From positions 145,330 through 209,329 of the forward strand of contig CAKPJN010000001.1 of assembly GCA_934162665.1 (NCBI GenBank): a DNA stretch of 64,000 nucleotides. Reading direction: 5' to 3'. This stretch comes from an uncultured Bacilli bacterium (GTDB lineage: Bacteria; Bacillota_I; Bacilli_A; RF39; UBA660). A model generated the notes under the pieces. It had not been told where the DNA came from, searched no databases, and saw nothing but the letters and a program-made list of their open reading frames with translations. Positions 1 through 9,077 of this stretch are shown here, one piece after another (the first letter of the stretch is position 1; each line of letters starts with the position of its first letter). Both the position numbers and the translations under genes were made by a program.

Positions 1-18
1 CTTTTCTAGATATTTCAT
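1..18 (-). CDS. Possible start of a divergent gene, cut by the window edge
   Basis: On the minus strand an ATG at 18-16 follows an AGAGGTGT ribosome-binding site at about 22-30, and six open codons run to the window edge. Nothing can be said about the product. It would be transcribed divergently from the YetF-like gene. Confidence 0.3.
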
Positions 19-92
19 ATGACACCTCTAATAAAAAATATGTTTTTGTATAAAAATTTATACATTTTATCAAAATAAATATAGGTGATAAT

Positions 93-737
93 ATGAAATA
101 TTTTATAGTGCTTGGTAGAACGTTGTTCTTTTATGTTTTAATTACTGCAGTATATAGATTTATGGGAAAAAGAGAAATTGGAGAATTATCTATTATGGAC
201 TTAATTGTTTCAATATTTATTGCAGAACTTGCTGCTATATCTATAGATAATTATAAAGAGAGTATATTTTTATCGATTATTCCAATGTTTGTTTTAGTAA
301 TAATTCAGATTGCGGTCGCTAAAATATCTTTAAAGAGCGCTAAAACTAGAAGTGTTATTGATGGAGAACCTTCAGTTATTATTAATAGGGGTAAAGTTAA
401 TTTTAAGGAAATGTTAAAACAAAGATATAATTTAGATGACTTATTAACACAACTTAGGGCACAATCTATTAAATCTATAGAAGAAGTTGATTATGCAATT
501 TTAGAGACTAGTGGACGTCTTTCAGTATTTAAAAAAGATGAAGATAAACATAGATTATATCCATTACCAATAATTTTAGATGGTAAAATACAAGAAGATA
601 CTTTGTTACAAATTAGAAAAAGCAAAGAATGGTTAGAACAAGAATTAGAAGATAAGAATTTTGATTTGAAAGATATTTTTTATGGATTTTATAAGAATAA
701 AGAATTATTTTTAATAAAAAGAGAAAATGTAAAATAA
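93..737 (+). CDS. YetF-type DUF421 membrane protein
   Basis: 214 aa. Three hydrophobic segments (about residues 3-22, 33-50, 56-76) are followed by a soluble domain with the DUF421 pattern RSVIDGEPSVIINRGK at about 86-101 and LLTQLR just after. This is the layout of Bacillus YetF/YdfS membrane proteins, whose molecular role is not settled. The start is fixed by AGGTGAT four bases upstream of the ATG. The length is normal for the family. It stands alone, with a short gap to the next gene in the same direction. Confidence 0.85.
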   Translation: MKYFIVLGRTLFFYVLITAVYRFMGKREIGELSIMDLIVSIFIAELAAISIDNYKESIFLSIIPMFVLVIIQIAVAKISLKSAKTRSVIDGEPSVIINRGKVNFKEMLKQRYNLDDLLTQLRAQSIKSIEEVDYAILETSGRLSVFKKDEDKHRLYPLPIILDGKIQEDTLLQIRKSKEWLEQELEDKNFDLKDIFYGFYKNKELFLIKRENVK

Positions 738-785
738 ACGACAAATTATTTATATGATGAGTTATATATTTAATTTGGTGATGAT

Positions 786-1961
786 ATGCGAAAGTCATTT
801 GTTTTAGTTTTGATTTTTTTAGTAGTGTGTTTATTTATTTTTACTGATAATGAAAAAGAAGTAGTTAATAAAAAAAAAGAAGATTATGAAAAAAGAGTAG
901 TATTTATTAGTTATATTGAACTTTCTAAGTATGTTAAAAACAAAGATGTTGAAGAAAGTAAGAAAAATATTTCTCAGATGGTTAAAAATATCAAGGATTT
1001 AGGATTTAATACGATTATTTTACAAGTTAGAAGTTTTAGTGATGCTATATATAAATCAAATATATTTCCATGGAGTAGTTGTGTAGCAGAATACGAGGGA
1101 GAATCGCCTGGATATGATGTTTTAGAATATTTTATAAATGTTAGTCATTCTAATAATATTAAGCTTCATGCTTGGTTAAATCCTTATAGAGTAAGAACAA
1201 GCACGGATGTTTCTACTATTAGTAAAGATAATCCGGCATATAAATATATTAATACAGATACTTTATATATCAATAATGGTATTTATTATAATCCTGCAAA
1301 AAAAGAAGTTAATAAGTTAATAGTGTCTGGGATTGATGAGATATTAGATAATTATGATGTGGATGGGATTTGTTTTGATGATTATTTTTATCCTGATAAA
1401 TTAGTTGGTGCAAGTGATTATTTAGAGTATAAGAAAGATAATCCTTTAGTATCTTTTGATGAATTTAGGCTTATGATTATAAATAAAATGATTGAAAATG
1501 TTCATAAGAGTTGTGAAAATAAAAATAAACCTTTTGGAATATCGCCAAGTGGTAATATAGAAAATAATTATGATGGAATTTATGCTGATGTAAAAAAGTG
1601 GGGTGGTAGTGATTTATATGTTGATTATCTAATGCCACAAATATATTATGGTTTCTTTAATGAAGCTCAAGCATTTCATAAGGTATTAAAAGAATGGGAT
1701 AATCTTATAACAAATAATTCTATAGAGTTAATTCCTGCTCTTGCATTTTATAAAGTTGGTGAAGTTGATAAATATGCAAGAGATGGTTCTACTGAGTGGG
1801 TTGATAACAATGATATTATTATGAGGGAAATACTTTTATCTAGAAATTTAAAAAATTATAATGGTTTTGCATTATATAGATATGATTATTTGTTTAATGA
1901 TGAATTAAAAACTTCTACTACTATGAAAGAAATAGAAAATATGAAAAGGATACTTAAATAA
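786..1961 (+). CDS. GHL10-type (DUF187) extracellular glycosyl hydrolase-like protein
   Basis: 391 aa. An N-terminal signal or anchor helix (residues 4-20) precedes a TIM-barrel-like domain of the glycosyl hydrolase-like 10 family (YngK type). Family marks are QVRSFSDAIYKSNIFPWS near 80-97, HAWLNPYRV near 130, and DGICFDDYFYP near 192-202, which carries the conserved acidic pair. The family is thought to act on cell-wall or surface sugars; substrates are mostly unknown. GGTGAT lies three bases before the ATG. The length is typical for a single-domain member. Confidence 0.85.
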   Translation: MRKSFVLVLIFLVVCLFIFTDNEKEVVNKKKEDYEKRVVFISYIELSKYVKNKDVEESKKNISQMVKNIKDLGFNTIILQVRSFSDAIYKSNIFPWSSCVAEYEGESPGYDVLEYFINVSHSNNIKLHAWLNPYRVRTSTDVSTISKDNPAYKYINTDTLYINNGIYYNPAKKEVNKLIVSGIDEILDNYDVDGICFDDYFYPDKLVGASDYLEYKKDNPLVSFDEFRLMIINKMIENVHKSCENKNKPFGISPSGNIENNYDGIYADVKKWGGSDLYVDYLMPQIYYGFFNEAQAFHKVLKEWDNLITNNSIELIPALAFYKVGEVDKYARDGSTEWVDNNDIIMREILLSRNLKNYNGFALYRYDYLFNDELKTSTTMKEIENMKRILK

Positions 1962-2083
1962 GTATTTTGTTATAACTATATATCTAAAATTATAAAGTCT
2001 ATAAAATTTTTATAAAAAATTTGAAATAGGCTTTTTTATTTTTTATATTTTGATATAATATAATATATAAGATGGGTGAGATA

Positions 2084-2509
2084 ATGAAGAAGGAATCAGG
2101 ATTTACTTTAGTTGAGATACTTGCTACTATTACAATACTTGGTGTTATTGCGGTGGTTGCGGTTCCAAATATTTTAGGTGTAGTTAAGAGAAATAAAGAT
2201 AAAACATATATTGAGGATGCTAAAAAATTAGTTTCGCTTGTTGAATATCAGTTTAGAAGTGGAACTAACAAAACAGTTCCTCAGATAGTATGTATTAAAG
2301 ATTTAGAAACAGATGAATTTGAAACTGCTCCTAATGGAGGAAGCTATGATGAAAATAATTCGTGTGTTAAAATTACTATAAGTAATAATGAATATAAATA
2401 TATGGTTACTATTAAAGAAAAATATGAGAGTAGGACACGAGGGATAGAGGCTGTTGATTCAGATGATTTATATAAAGATGATGTTTTTAGTAAAATAAAG
2501 AATTTTTAA
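2084..2509 (+). CDS. Type IV pilin-like protein (prepilin), first of two
   Basis: About 141 aa. It begins with a short basic leader, the prepilin peptidase site G/FTLVE, and a hydrophobic helix (about residues 8-30) ending in PNILG. The rest is a small soluble domain with two cysteines. An in-frame ATG exists at 2072, but 2084 lies the usual distance after GGGTGA, so I prefer it. No assembly ATPase, platform protein or prepilin peptidase is nearby. A -10-like TATAAT at 2054-2059 suggests its own promoter. Confidence 0.85.
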   Translation: MKKESGFTLVEILATITILGVIAVVAVPNILGVVKRNKDKTYIEDAKKLVSLVEYQFRSGTNKTVPQIVCIKDLETDEFETAPNGGSYDENNSCVKITISNNEYKYMVTIKEKYESRTRGIEAVDSDDLYKDDVFSKIKNF

Positions 2510-2593
2510 TAGAATTATTTAAAAGTTAGTAATTGCTAAAATGAATAAAATATGATATTATATTTTTAGTATATAGTAGAGGAGATTGTTAAA

Positions 2594-3157
2594 ATGTATA
2601 AAAGAATAAAAAATAAAAGTGGATTTACTTTGATTGAATTACTTGCTGTTATTGTTATTATGGGTGTATTAATGATGGTAGCGATTCCGGCGATGACTAG
2701 ATATATAGAAAATGCTAAAAGAGATGTATTTGCTGATACTGCAAAAAAATATATTGGGGCTGTTCGTTATACATTACTTAGTGATGGATACGAATGCGTA
2801 GATCCCACAAATTCTTCTAAATCGGTTGATTGTGGTTTAACAGATCTTGCTCCGAGTGGTAAGAAATTGGTTATTCCAGCTAATTTAATTGAATTGGAAA
2901 ATAATACTGAAAAATCTCCATGGGGAAAAACTTTTGATGGTAAAATTGCTTGGATAATTGTTGAGAATACTGGTACAGCAGATACTCCAAAATATACTTA
3001 TTATTTTACAGGTACAGATGCATCTAAGAATGGTATAAATAAAGTTGTAGAAGAAAATAGTATTAGTCGTTCGGTAGTAAAAAAAGCTAATTCGACTGCT
3101 GCTGCAAATCCATGTTCATCTTCTACAGAGTGTTATCTTGTTTCAAAACTTAAATAA
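2594..3157 (+). CDS. Type IV pilin-like protein (prepilin), second of two
   Basis: 187 aa. It has the prepilin signature GFTLIELLAVIVIMGVLMMV with P at +22, then a globular domain of about 140 residues. Two cysteine pairs (C56/C68 region and the C-terminal CSSSTEC) could form the disulfide loop typical of pilins. A GAGG ribosome-binding site precedes the ATG. It follows the first pilin by 84 bases with a possible promoter between. The two probably make one surface fibre or a competence-like pseudopilus, but the export machinery must be elsewhere. Confidence 0.85.
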   Translation: MYKRIKNKSGFTLIELLAVIVIMGVLMMVAIPAMTRYIENAKRDVFADTAKKYIGAVRYTLLSDGYECVDPTNSSKSVDCGLTDLAPSGKKLVIPANLIELENNTEKSPWGKTFDGKIAWIIVENTGTADTPKYTYYFTGTDASKNGINKVVEENSISRSVVKKANSTAAANPCSSSTECYLVSKLK

Positions 3158-3182
3158 AATTTTGATTATTTATGATATAATG

Positions 3183-3209
3183 AACTTAGTTTGAAAACTA
3201 AGTTTTATT
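3183..3209 (+). terminator. Hairpin between pilin and nfo
   Basis: Ten-base arms AACTTAGTTT and AAACTAAGTT (3183-3192, 3195-3204), almost without spacer, followed by TTTTATTTT. It sits just downstream of a TATAAT box at about 3175-3180, so it may both end the pilin transcript and lie at the start of the nfo transcript. Confidence 0.6.
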
Positions 3210-3221
3210 TTGGAGGTATAT

Positions 3222-4106
3222 ATGTTAATTATTGGAAGCCATGTTGGTTTTAAGAAAGATACACAACTAGTTGGAAGTTTAAAAGAAGCTTTGTCTTATG
3301 GAGCTAATACTTTTATGTTTTATACAGGAGCTCCTCAAAATACTAAAAGATATCCAATTGAGGATGGACTTACTTTGGAAGCGTTAAGTATCATGAAAGA
3401 AAAAGAAATTGATTATTCTAAAGTTATTGTTCATGCACCATATATTGTAAATTTAGCTAATGATATAGATCATGATAAATATATGTTTGCGATTAATTTT
3501 TTGGAAGAAGAAATTAGAAGATGTGAAAGTCTTGGGGTTAAATATTTAGTTTTACATCCGGGTAGTCATGTGGGACTTGGTATAGAAAATGGAATTGAAA
3601 ATATTGCTCGTGCACTTAATAAGATATTTATGAACGGTACTTCAATTACTGTTTTACTTGAAACAATGGCTGGTAAGGGTAGTGAAGTAGGTTCTAAGTT
3701 AGAAGAAATAAAAGAAATTATTGATTTAGTAGAAGATAAAGAACATATAGGTGTATGTCTTGATACATGTCATTTGAGTGATGCTGGGTATGATATTTCT
3801 GATTTTGATAAATTTTTAGACTTTTTTGATAAAATTATAGGAATAAGTTATATTAAATGTGTTCATGTTAATGATAGTAAAAATGAAAAAGGTACACATA
3901 AAGATAGACATGAAAATATAGGTTTTGGTCATATTGGTTATGATACCTTAATAAGTATTATTTATAATAAGAGATTAGAAGATGTTCCAAAAATACTAGA
4001 AACACCTTATGTTGATTTATATGCTCCATATAAATATGAAATAGAAATGATTAAAAATAAAAAATTTGATAAAAATTTAATTGATAAGATAAAAAAACAA
4101 GATTAA
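3222..4106 (+). CDS. nfo: Deoxyribonuclease IV (endonuclease IV)
   Basis: 294 aa. AP endonuclease of base-excision repair with a three-zinc TIM barrel. Family marks are IGSHVGF at the N-terminus, VIVHAPYIVNLA near 72-83, the VLHPGSH zinc motif near 113-119, ETMAGKG near 150, CLDTCHLSDAGYD near 180-192, and HVNDSKNEKGTHKDRHENIG near 218-237. The ATG at 3222 has GGAGG five bases upstream; an in-frame TTG at 3210 overlaps that site and is not the start. Its stop codon overlaps that of a convergent small gene. Confidence 0.95.
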   Translation: MLIIGSHVGFKKDTQLVGSLKEALSYGANTFMFYTGAPQNTKRYPIEDGLTLEALSIMKEKEIDYSKVIVHAPYIVNLANDIDHDKYMFAINFLEEEIRRCESLGVKYLVLHPGSHVGLGIENGIENIARALNKIFMNGTSITVLLETMAGKGSEVGSKLEEIKEIIDLVEDKEHIGVCLDTCHLSDAGYDISDFDKFLDFFDKIIGISYIKCVHVNDSKNEKGTHKDRHENIGFGHIGYDTLISIIYNKRLEDVPKILETPYVDLYAPYKYEIEMIKNKKFDKNLIDKIKKQD

Positions 4107-4357
4107 GATAAATACTTAGTCTTGTTTTCCATATAAAGTTTAATTATTGTGTTGTATAAATCTTCTCGCAATACATTTTTTAGGCCAAATAGTTTTTCAT
4201 CATGACCATTTAATACGTCAATATAATTTTCCTTAATAAAATTATAGATAATAACTGTTTCACTATTAGTTATATTAATATTATTTTTTTGAGCATATCT
4301 TTTGATGTCATCTATAGTAAGTTTTGGAATATACTTTTTAATAAGTTCTTTATAAAT
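4103..4357 (-). CDS. DUF2624-like small protein (YqfT type) with an ATT start
   Basis: 84-codon open frame on the minus strand with no ATG, GTG or TTG in a suitable place. AGAGGTGAT sits exactly three bases before an ATT codon, the same geometry as ATG starts elsewhere in the window. The product contains LTIDDIKRYAQKNNINIT and IYNFIKENYIDVL, which resemble DUF2624/YqfT, a protein encoded next to nfo (yqfS) in Bacillus. Here it is convergent to nfo and their stop codons overlap by two bases. The family call rests on a remembered pattern and on gene neighbourhood. Confidence 0.6.
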   Translation of the reverse strand: MYKELIKKYIPKLTIDDIKRYAQKNNINITNSETVIIYNFIKENYIDVLNGHDEKLFGLKNVLREDLYNTIIKLYMENKTKYLS

Positions 4358-4432
4358 AAAATCACCTCTTAGAAAAATATATGAAATAAGTTTTGAAATA
4401 TGTGATAAACTATTAGTGAAAGGAATTTAACT

Positions 4433-6505
4433 ATGAAGAAAAGAATAAAGAGAGGTAAAAATATAAATAAAAGTAAAAAAACTATAATTGATATTGATAA
4501 GGTTATTTATAGACGATTTTTAGTTTTTTTAGTAGTAATTATAGCTTTTTTTGTAGTTGTTTGCTTTAAGTTATATCAAGTTATGGTTTATGATAATAAT
4601 AAATATAGTAAAAAACTTTTAGAATTATCTTATGATACAGTAGAAGGCGGAAGTTCTCCTAGAGGAAGAATTTATGATAGAAATTATAATATTTTAGTTG
4701 ATAATAAATCAGTTAAAACTATTACTTATAAGAAAAGAAAGGGTATTACTACTAAAGAGATGATTGATCTTGCTTATTTAGTTTCTTCACATATAGAACT
4801 TGATTATTCTAAAATTACTGATAGAGCTAAAAGGGAGTTTTTCTTAGCTAAGTATCCTGATATTTGTAATAAAAAGATTAGTGATAATGAAAGAAAAAAA
4901 GTACAAATGAAAAAACTTACTAATAATGATTTGATGGAGTTAAAAATTAAAAGAATTACAGATTTAGAACTTTCTAAGTTTAATGATAATGATTTAAAAG
5001 CTGCTTATTTATATTATTTAATGAATAAAGGTTATACATATGATGAGAAAATTATTAAAACTGATGTTAGTGATAGTGAATATGCATATATAGCTGAGCA
5101 TAATGAAGAATTAGATGGATTTAATACTAAACTTGATTGGGAAAGAGTATATCCATATGGGGATACGTTTAAGAGTATTTTAGGTACTGTTTCATCAGCT
5201 GATCAGGGAATACCAGCTGATTTAAAGAGTTATTATTTAAGTAAGGGTTATGCTTTAAGTGATAGAGTTGGACTTAGCTATATAGAAAAGCAATATGAGT
5301 CTTATTTAAAAGGAGAAAAAGCTTTATATAAAGTTGTTAATTCACATGAACTTAGTCTTTTAAAAGATGGTATGAGAGGTAATGATATAGTTTTATCCAT
5401 TGATATTAAGTTACAGCAAGAAGTAGAAAGAATATTATCAGAGGAAGTTTTAAAGACTAAGAGTGAGGCTAATACTGATTATTATGATCATTCTAGTGTG
5501 ATTATACAAGATCCTAATACTGGTGAGATACTCGCTATGGTATCTAAAAGAGTTGTGAATGGGCAAATAGTTGATTTTACTACTAGTCTTTTAACTTCAC
5601 CTATTACTCCTGGTTCTGTTGTTAAGGGGGCATCTATGTTAGTTGGTTATAATACAGGCGTAATTAAAATTGGGGAGTATATGATTGATGAATGTATAAA
5701 AGTAGCTGGGGCTCCTCAAAAATGTTCATCTCATACATTAGGTAGAATAGATGATATAACAGCTCTTGCGAAAAGTAGTAATGTATATCAATTTAAAACA
5801 GCTATTCGTGTAAATGGTCAGGAGTATGGTTATGGTATGAAACTTAATTTTAATCAAAAGGCTTTTGATACTTATCGTAATATGTATCATTCATTTGGAC
5901 TTGGAGTTAAAACAGGTATTGATTTACCGGTAGAAAGTACTGGATATTCTTCTAAAGATGTATCTGCTGGTAATTTGTTAGATTATGTAATGGGTCAATA
6001 TGAGACTTATACACCGATTCAATTATCTCAATATATTTCAACTATTGCTAACGGAGGTTCTAGATTACAGCCACATTTATTAAAAGAAGTTCATGAGGCT
6101 ACTGATGATTCATCATTAGGTAAAACAATCTTATCGGTTCAAAAGAAAGTTCTTAATACAATTGATACTAAACCTGAATATATGGCTAGGGTAAAAGAAG
6201 GATTTTATGCAGTTATGCATTCTGCTGGTGGATATGGAGTAGGATATATTGATCAAAAATATGATTCGGCTGGTAAAACTGGTACTTCACAAAGTTTCTT
6301 AGATACTAATAATGATGGTGTCATTGATACAGAAACTATTACAAGTTCATTTATTGGTTATGCGCCATCTACTAATCCTAGAATTTCTATTATTGTTACT
6401 TCACCTGATTCATCTCATCCTAATTCAGCAACAGATTATGCAAGTTTAGTTACACTTCATATTACTAAAGCAATTACAAATAAATATTTTGAAATGTATC
6501 CATAA
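4433..6505 (+). CDS. Class B penicillin-binding protein (PBP2-like transpeptidase)
   Basis: 690 aa. A basic N-terminus and one membrane helix (about 31-50) lead into the PBP dimerisation domain (SSPRGRIYDRN near 74-84), then the transpeptidase domain. The active-site SxxK is SVVK at about residue 395, SxN is SSN near 447, and KTG lies in AGKTGTSQS near 615. It cross-links septal or side-wall peptidoglycan outside the membrane. No PASTA domains are seen. It precedes a MraZ-like gene, although the normal dcw order puts mraZ first. AAAGGAA lies upstream of the start. Confidence 0.92.
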   Translation: MKKRIKRGKNINKSKKTIIDIDKVIYRRFLVFLVVIIAFFVVVCFKLYQVMVYDNNKYSKKLLELSYDTVEGGSSPRGRIYDRNYNILVDNKSVKTITYKKRKGITTKEMIDLAYLVSSHIELDYSKITDRAKREFFLAKYPDICNKKISDNERKKVQMKKLTNNDLMELKIKRITDLELSKFNDNDLKAAYLYYLMNKGYTYDEKIIKTDVSDSEYAYIAEHNEELDGFNTKLDWERVYPYGDTFKSILGTVSSADQGIPADLKSYYLSKGYALSDRVGLSYIEKQYESYLKGEKALYKVVNSHELSLLKDGMRGNDIVLSIDIKLQQEVERILSEEVLKTKSEANTDYYDHSSVIIQDPNTGEILAMVSKRVVNGQIVDFTTSLLTSPITPGSVVKGASMLVGYNTGVIKIGEYMIDECIKVAGAPQKCSSHTLGRIDDITALAKSSNVYQFKTAIRVNGQEYGYGMKLNFNQKAFDTYRNMYHSFGLGVKTGIDLPVESTGYSSKDVSAGNLLDYVMGQYETYTPIQLSQYISTIANGGSRLQPHLLKEVHEATDDSSLGKTILSVQKKVLNTIDTKPEYMARVKEGFYAVMHSAGGYGVGYIDQKYDSAGKTGTSQSFLDTNNDGVIDTETITSSFIGYAPSTNPRISIIVTSPDSSHPNSATDYASLVTLHITKAITNKYFEMYP

Positions 6506-6573
6506 TTATTGAATAAAGTTGAAATAGCTTGATTATTATGATATAATATGAAACGTTTAGGGGGTTGAAGTTT

Positions 6574-7011
6574 ATGTTTGGAGAAAGACCAATATTTGGA
6601 CGCACTGAAAATGTTTTAAGTGATAAAAATAGAATTACCTTACCTGCATGGACTGGTGCAGAAAAGGATGATTCTTTATTAATTGTTGGTTCAGATGATA
6701 ATAGTTTTTTAAAAATATATAAAAAAGATATTATTTTGAAAACGATAGATAAGTATAAATATATGCTTGATAATTTTGAGACAGAAAATTTTGATTTAGT
6801 CGAGGCAAAATATCAATTATTACTTTTGTCAATTTTAGGTAGTCAAAATGTAGATGGCCAAAGAAGAATTCAATTGACTAAGAAATTAGTTGAAAGATTT
6901 ACTTTTAATTCTTCGGTATATCTAATTGGTTGTAATGAATATTTAGGTGTTTTTAAAAATCAAGCAGATGTTTCAAAATATAAAGCTAAATTATTAAGTA
7001 AAATTAAATAG
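6574..7011 (+). CDS. MraZ-like DNA-binding protein
   Basis: 145 aa. Two AbrB/MraZ-type half-repeats can be seen: LSDKNRITLPAW near 15-26 and VDGQRRIQLTKKL near 96-108. MraZ is a ring-shaped repressor of the division/cell-wall cluster. This one is diverged (the usual DxKGRxxxP is DKNRITLP) and is not followed by rsmH or ftsL but by a sigma-factor gene two codons away. The ATG at 6574 has GGGGG nine bases upstream; an in-frame TTG at 6565 has no spacing. A -10 box lies near 6540. Confidence 0.65.
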   Translation: MFGERPIFGRTENVLSDKNRITLPAWTGAEKDDSLLIVGSDDNSFLKIYKKDIILKTIDKYKYMLDNFETENFDLVEAKYQLLLLSILGSQNVDGQRRIQLTKKLVERFTFNSSVYLIGCNEYLGVFKNQADVSKYKAKLLSKIK

Positions 7012-7024
7012 GTTGGAGATTAAT

Positions 7025-8146
7025 ATGTTTTATGATATTCCTGATGATGATATAAATAAACTTAGTATATTTTTAAAGAATGAATTTATTCCAAATTATA
7101 TAAAGTGTAAAATAATTATTAATAAAAAAACTTTAGATGAAGAAAAAATTTATTTTATAGATTTTAAAGATATTCTTGATTTGAATTATTCTTTTGAACA
7201 GATAGAATTTATTTTAAATTATTTAGCTGAAGATAATATTATGGTTATTTCTAGATATGGTAAACCTTATTTTTTAGATGGTGATTTTGATAATTGTATA
7301 TTCGCTAAATTTTCTGGTAGTTTAAAATTTCCTGATAAATTAGATTCTTATACTCAGAGATTAATGTTTCAAGAATATAAAACAACTCATAATAAAGATA
7401 TTAGGAGTAAATTAATAGAGTCTAATATGAAGCTTGTTTTATCTATTTCTATTGAGTATGCTAAGAAACTTAATATGGATGTTTTAGAACTTAATAGTTA
7501 TGGTTATGAAGGACTTATTATAGCTGTTGATAGATATGATCCTGAAATTGTAGGTAATTTTTCTACTTTTGCAGATAAGTATATTAGAGGATATATTTTA
7601 AGTGGAATTCCTTATATTCATGGCTTTAAGCGAGGAAAGCTTTATAGTGATTTTACAAAGGCAAGGGTTGAAGTAGAAGAAAGTCATAAGGAGTTTTTGA
7701 GAGATAATTTATATCTTTTAGATGATATTATTAATTGTATGATTGAAAATAAGAGTATAACTTTAAGAAATGTTAATAAAATTAGAAATAGAATATTAAC
7801 TTATCTTCCAGATGACTTAGATAAATATCAAAATGAGGTAACTCCAGATATTGATGATTCAGTTTTTTATTCTATTTTTCAAGAAGAATTTAGCAAAATA
7901 TTAGAAAGTGCTTTATCTGAAAAAGAGTTAATGATTATTAAACTTTTATTTGGGTTTTCTAATGATTCTATTTTATCCTATAAAAAGGTCGCTAAAATTT
8001 GTAATTGTAGTCGTGAAAATATACGTATTATAAGAAATGAAGCGATTTCTAAACTAAGAGAACCCGAGATTATTTCTTATTTAAGTGATTGGTTTTTAGG
8101 GTTTGATCACTCTGATTTTGATAATGTTAAGACTTTAAATAGATAA
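7025..8146 (+). CDS. Sigma-70 family RNA polymerase sigma factor, unusual N-terminus
   Basis: 373 aa. Residues 1-105 match nothing I recognise. Region 2 follows: SKLIESNMKLVLSISIEYA near 128-146 and YGYEGLIIAVDRYDPE near 158-173, with STFADKYIRGYI just after. The C-terminus has region 4 with a helix-turn-helix (SYKKVAKICNCSRENIRIIRNEAI near 320-343). GGAGA lies five bases before the ATG. It abuts the MraZ-like gene, so the two probably form one transcript. It could be the housekeeping or an alternative sigma; without a 1.1/1.2 region I favour alternative. Confidence 0.8.
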   Translation: MFYDIPDDDINKLSIFLKNEFIPNYIKCKIIINKKTLDEEKIYFIDFKDILDLNYSFEQIEFILNYLAEDNIMVISRYGKPYFLDGDFDNCIFAKFSGSLKFPDKLDSYTQRLMFQEYKTTHNKDIRSKLIESNMKLVLSISIEYAKKLNMDVLELNSYGYEGLIIAVDRYDPEIVGNFSTFADKYIRGYILSGIPYIHGFKRGKLYSDFTKARVEVEESHKEFLRDNLYLLDDIINCMIENKSITLRNVNKIRNRILTYLPDDLDKYQNEVTPDIDDSVFYSIFQEEFSKILESALSEKELMIIKLLFGFSNDSILSYKKVAKICNCSRENIRIIRNEAISKLREPEIISYLSDWFLGFDHSDFDNVKTLNR

Positions 8147-8192
8147 ATAGTATATAAATCGTACTTATTTAAGTAAAAATATAAAAAAACTT

Positions 8193-8220
8193 TTGCATTT
8201 ATAGAAAAATTTGGTATAAT
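8193..8220 (+). promoter_or_regulatory. Promoter for rpmG
   Basis: TTGCAT (-35) and TATAAT (-10) separated by 16 bases, about 27 bases before the L33 start codon, with AAGGAGGG in between. Confidence 0.7.
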
Positions 8221-8246
8221 ACCTATAGGCGTAAGGAGGGATAGTT

Positions 8247-8411
8247 ATGGCAAAAGTAGGAAATAGACAAAATAAAACTCTAGTTTGTAGCGAATGTAAG
8301 GAAGAAAATTATAGAGAAGAAAAAAATGTTAAAAATACAACTGGTCGTCTAGAATTAAAAAAGTATTGTCCTAAATGTAGAAGACATACAACACATAATG
8401 AAAAGAAATAA
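8247..8411 (+). CDS. rpmG: Ribosomal protein L33, zinc-binding form
   Basis: 54 aa. 50S subunit protein bL33. Two CxxC pairs (CSEC and CPKC) form the zinc ribbon, and the C-terminus KYCPKCRRHTTHNEKK is typical. AAGGAGGG sits about seven bases before the ATG. A clear promoter precedes it, and efp follows 40 bases downstream in the same direction, so two translation genes share a transcript. Confidence 0.95.
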   Translation: MAKVGNRQNKTLVCSECKEENYREEKNVKNTTGRLELKKYCPKCRRHTTHNEKK

Positions 8412-8451
8412 GCGAAATACTTATTTTTTAATTTTATAGGGAGTGAGATAA

Positions 8452-9009
8452 ATGATTAGTACTAATGATTTAAAAAATGGAATTACAATTGAAGTTGAAG
8501 GTGCAATATATGTTGTAATGGAAACTCAACATGTTAAACCTGGTAAAGGAGCAGCTATTGTAAAAGCTAAGCTTAAAAATTTAAGAACGGGTGCAATTTT
8601 TGAAAAGACATTTAATGCTGGAGTTAAAGTTGCGACTGCTAGAATTGAAAAGCAATTAATGCAATATTTATATAATATGGGTGATACTTATTATTTTATG
8701 AATATGAATAGTTATGAGCAATTAGAGTTAAATAAGGATTCTGTAGGGGAAGCTTCTAAATTTTTGAAGGAGAACCTAGAAGTTTATATTACTTCTTATG
8801 AAGGTGAAGTTTTAGGATTAGATTTACCTGATAAAATAGAATTAAAAGTAGTTCATACTGAACCTGCAGTTAAAGGTAATACTACTAATAATGCTTTAAA
8901 AGATGCAGAATGTGAAACAGGATTAATGGTTAGAGTTCCTTTATTTGTTGATGAAGGTGAAGTTATTATTGTGTCAACCAGTGATGGTAAATATGTATCA
9001 AGAGCGTAG
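8452..9009 (+). CDS. efp: Elongation factor P
   Basis: 185 aa, the normal length. Three beta-barrel domains relieve ribosomes stalled at polyproline. The N-terminal loop HVKPGKGAA carries Lys32, the residue that is 5-aminopentanolylated in Bacillus. The OB domain ends with the family C-terminus VRVPLFVDEGEVIIVSTSDGKY. Upstream is GGGAGTGAGAT. The modification-associated pair YmfF/YmfH lies 3.2 kb downstream, which supports the Bacillus-type modification. The stop codon lies inside the terminator hairpin. Confidence 0.96.
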   Translation: MISTNDLKNGITIEVEGAIYVVMETQHVKPGKGAAIVKAKLKNLRTGAIFEKTFNAGVKVATARIEKQLMQYLYNMGDTYYFMNMNSYEQLELNKDSVGEASKFLKENLEVYITSYEGEVLGLDLPDKIELKVVHTEPAVKGNTTNNALKDAECETGLMVRVPLFVDEGEVIIVSTSDGKYVSRA

Positions 9010-9026
9010 TTTACGCTCTTTTGTTT
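9001..9026 (+). terminator. Terminator overlapping the efp stop codon
   Basis: AGAGCGTA (9001-9008) pairs with TACGCTCT (9012-9019), followed by TTTGTTTTG. The left arm contains the last codons of efp. Confidence 0.75.
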
Positions 9027-9077
9027 TGCAAACTGGTTTTTATAGTGATATAATTATTATAGTTAGGAGTAATAATT

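Noticed and set aside
613..798. Minus-strand hydrophobic 61-aa frame
   Set aside because: Overlaps the YetF gene and the next start; no ribosome-binding site and composition of an AT-rich shadow.
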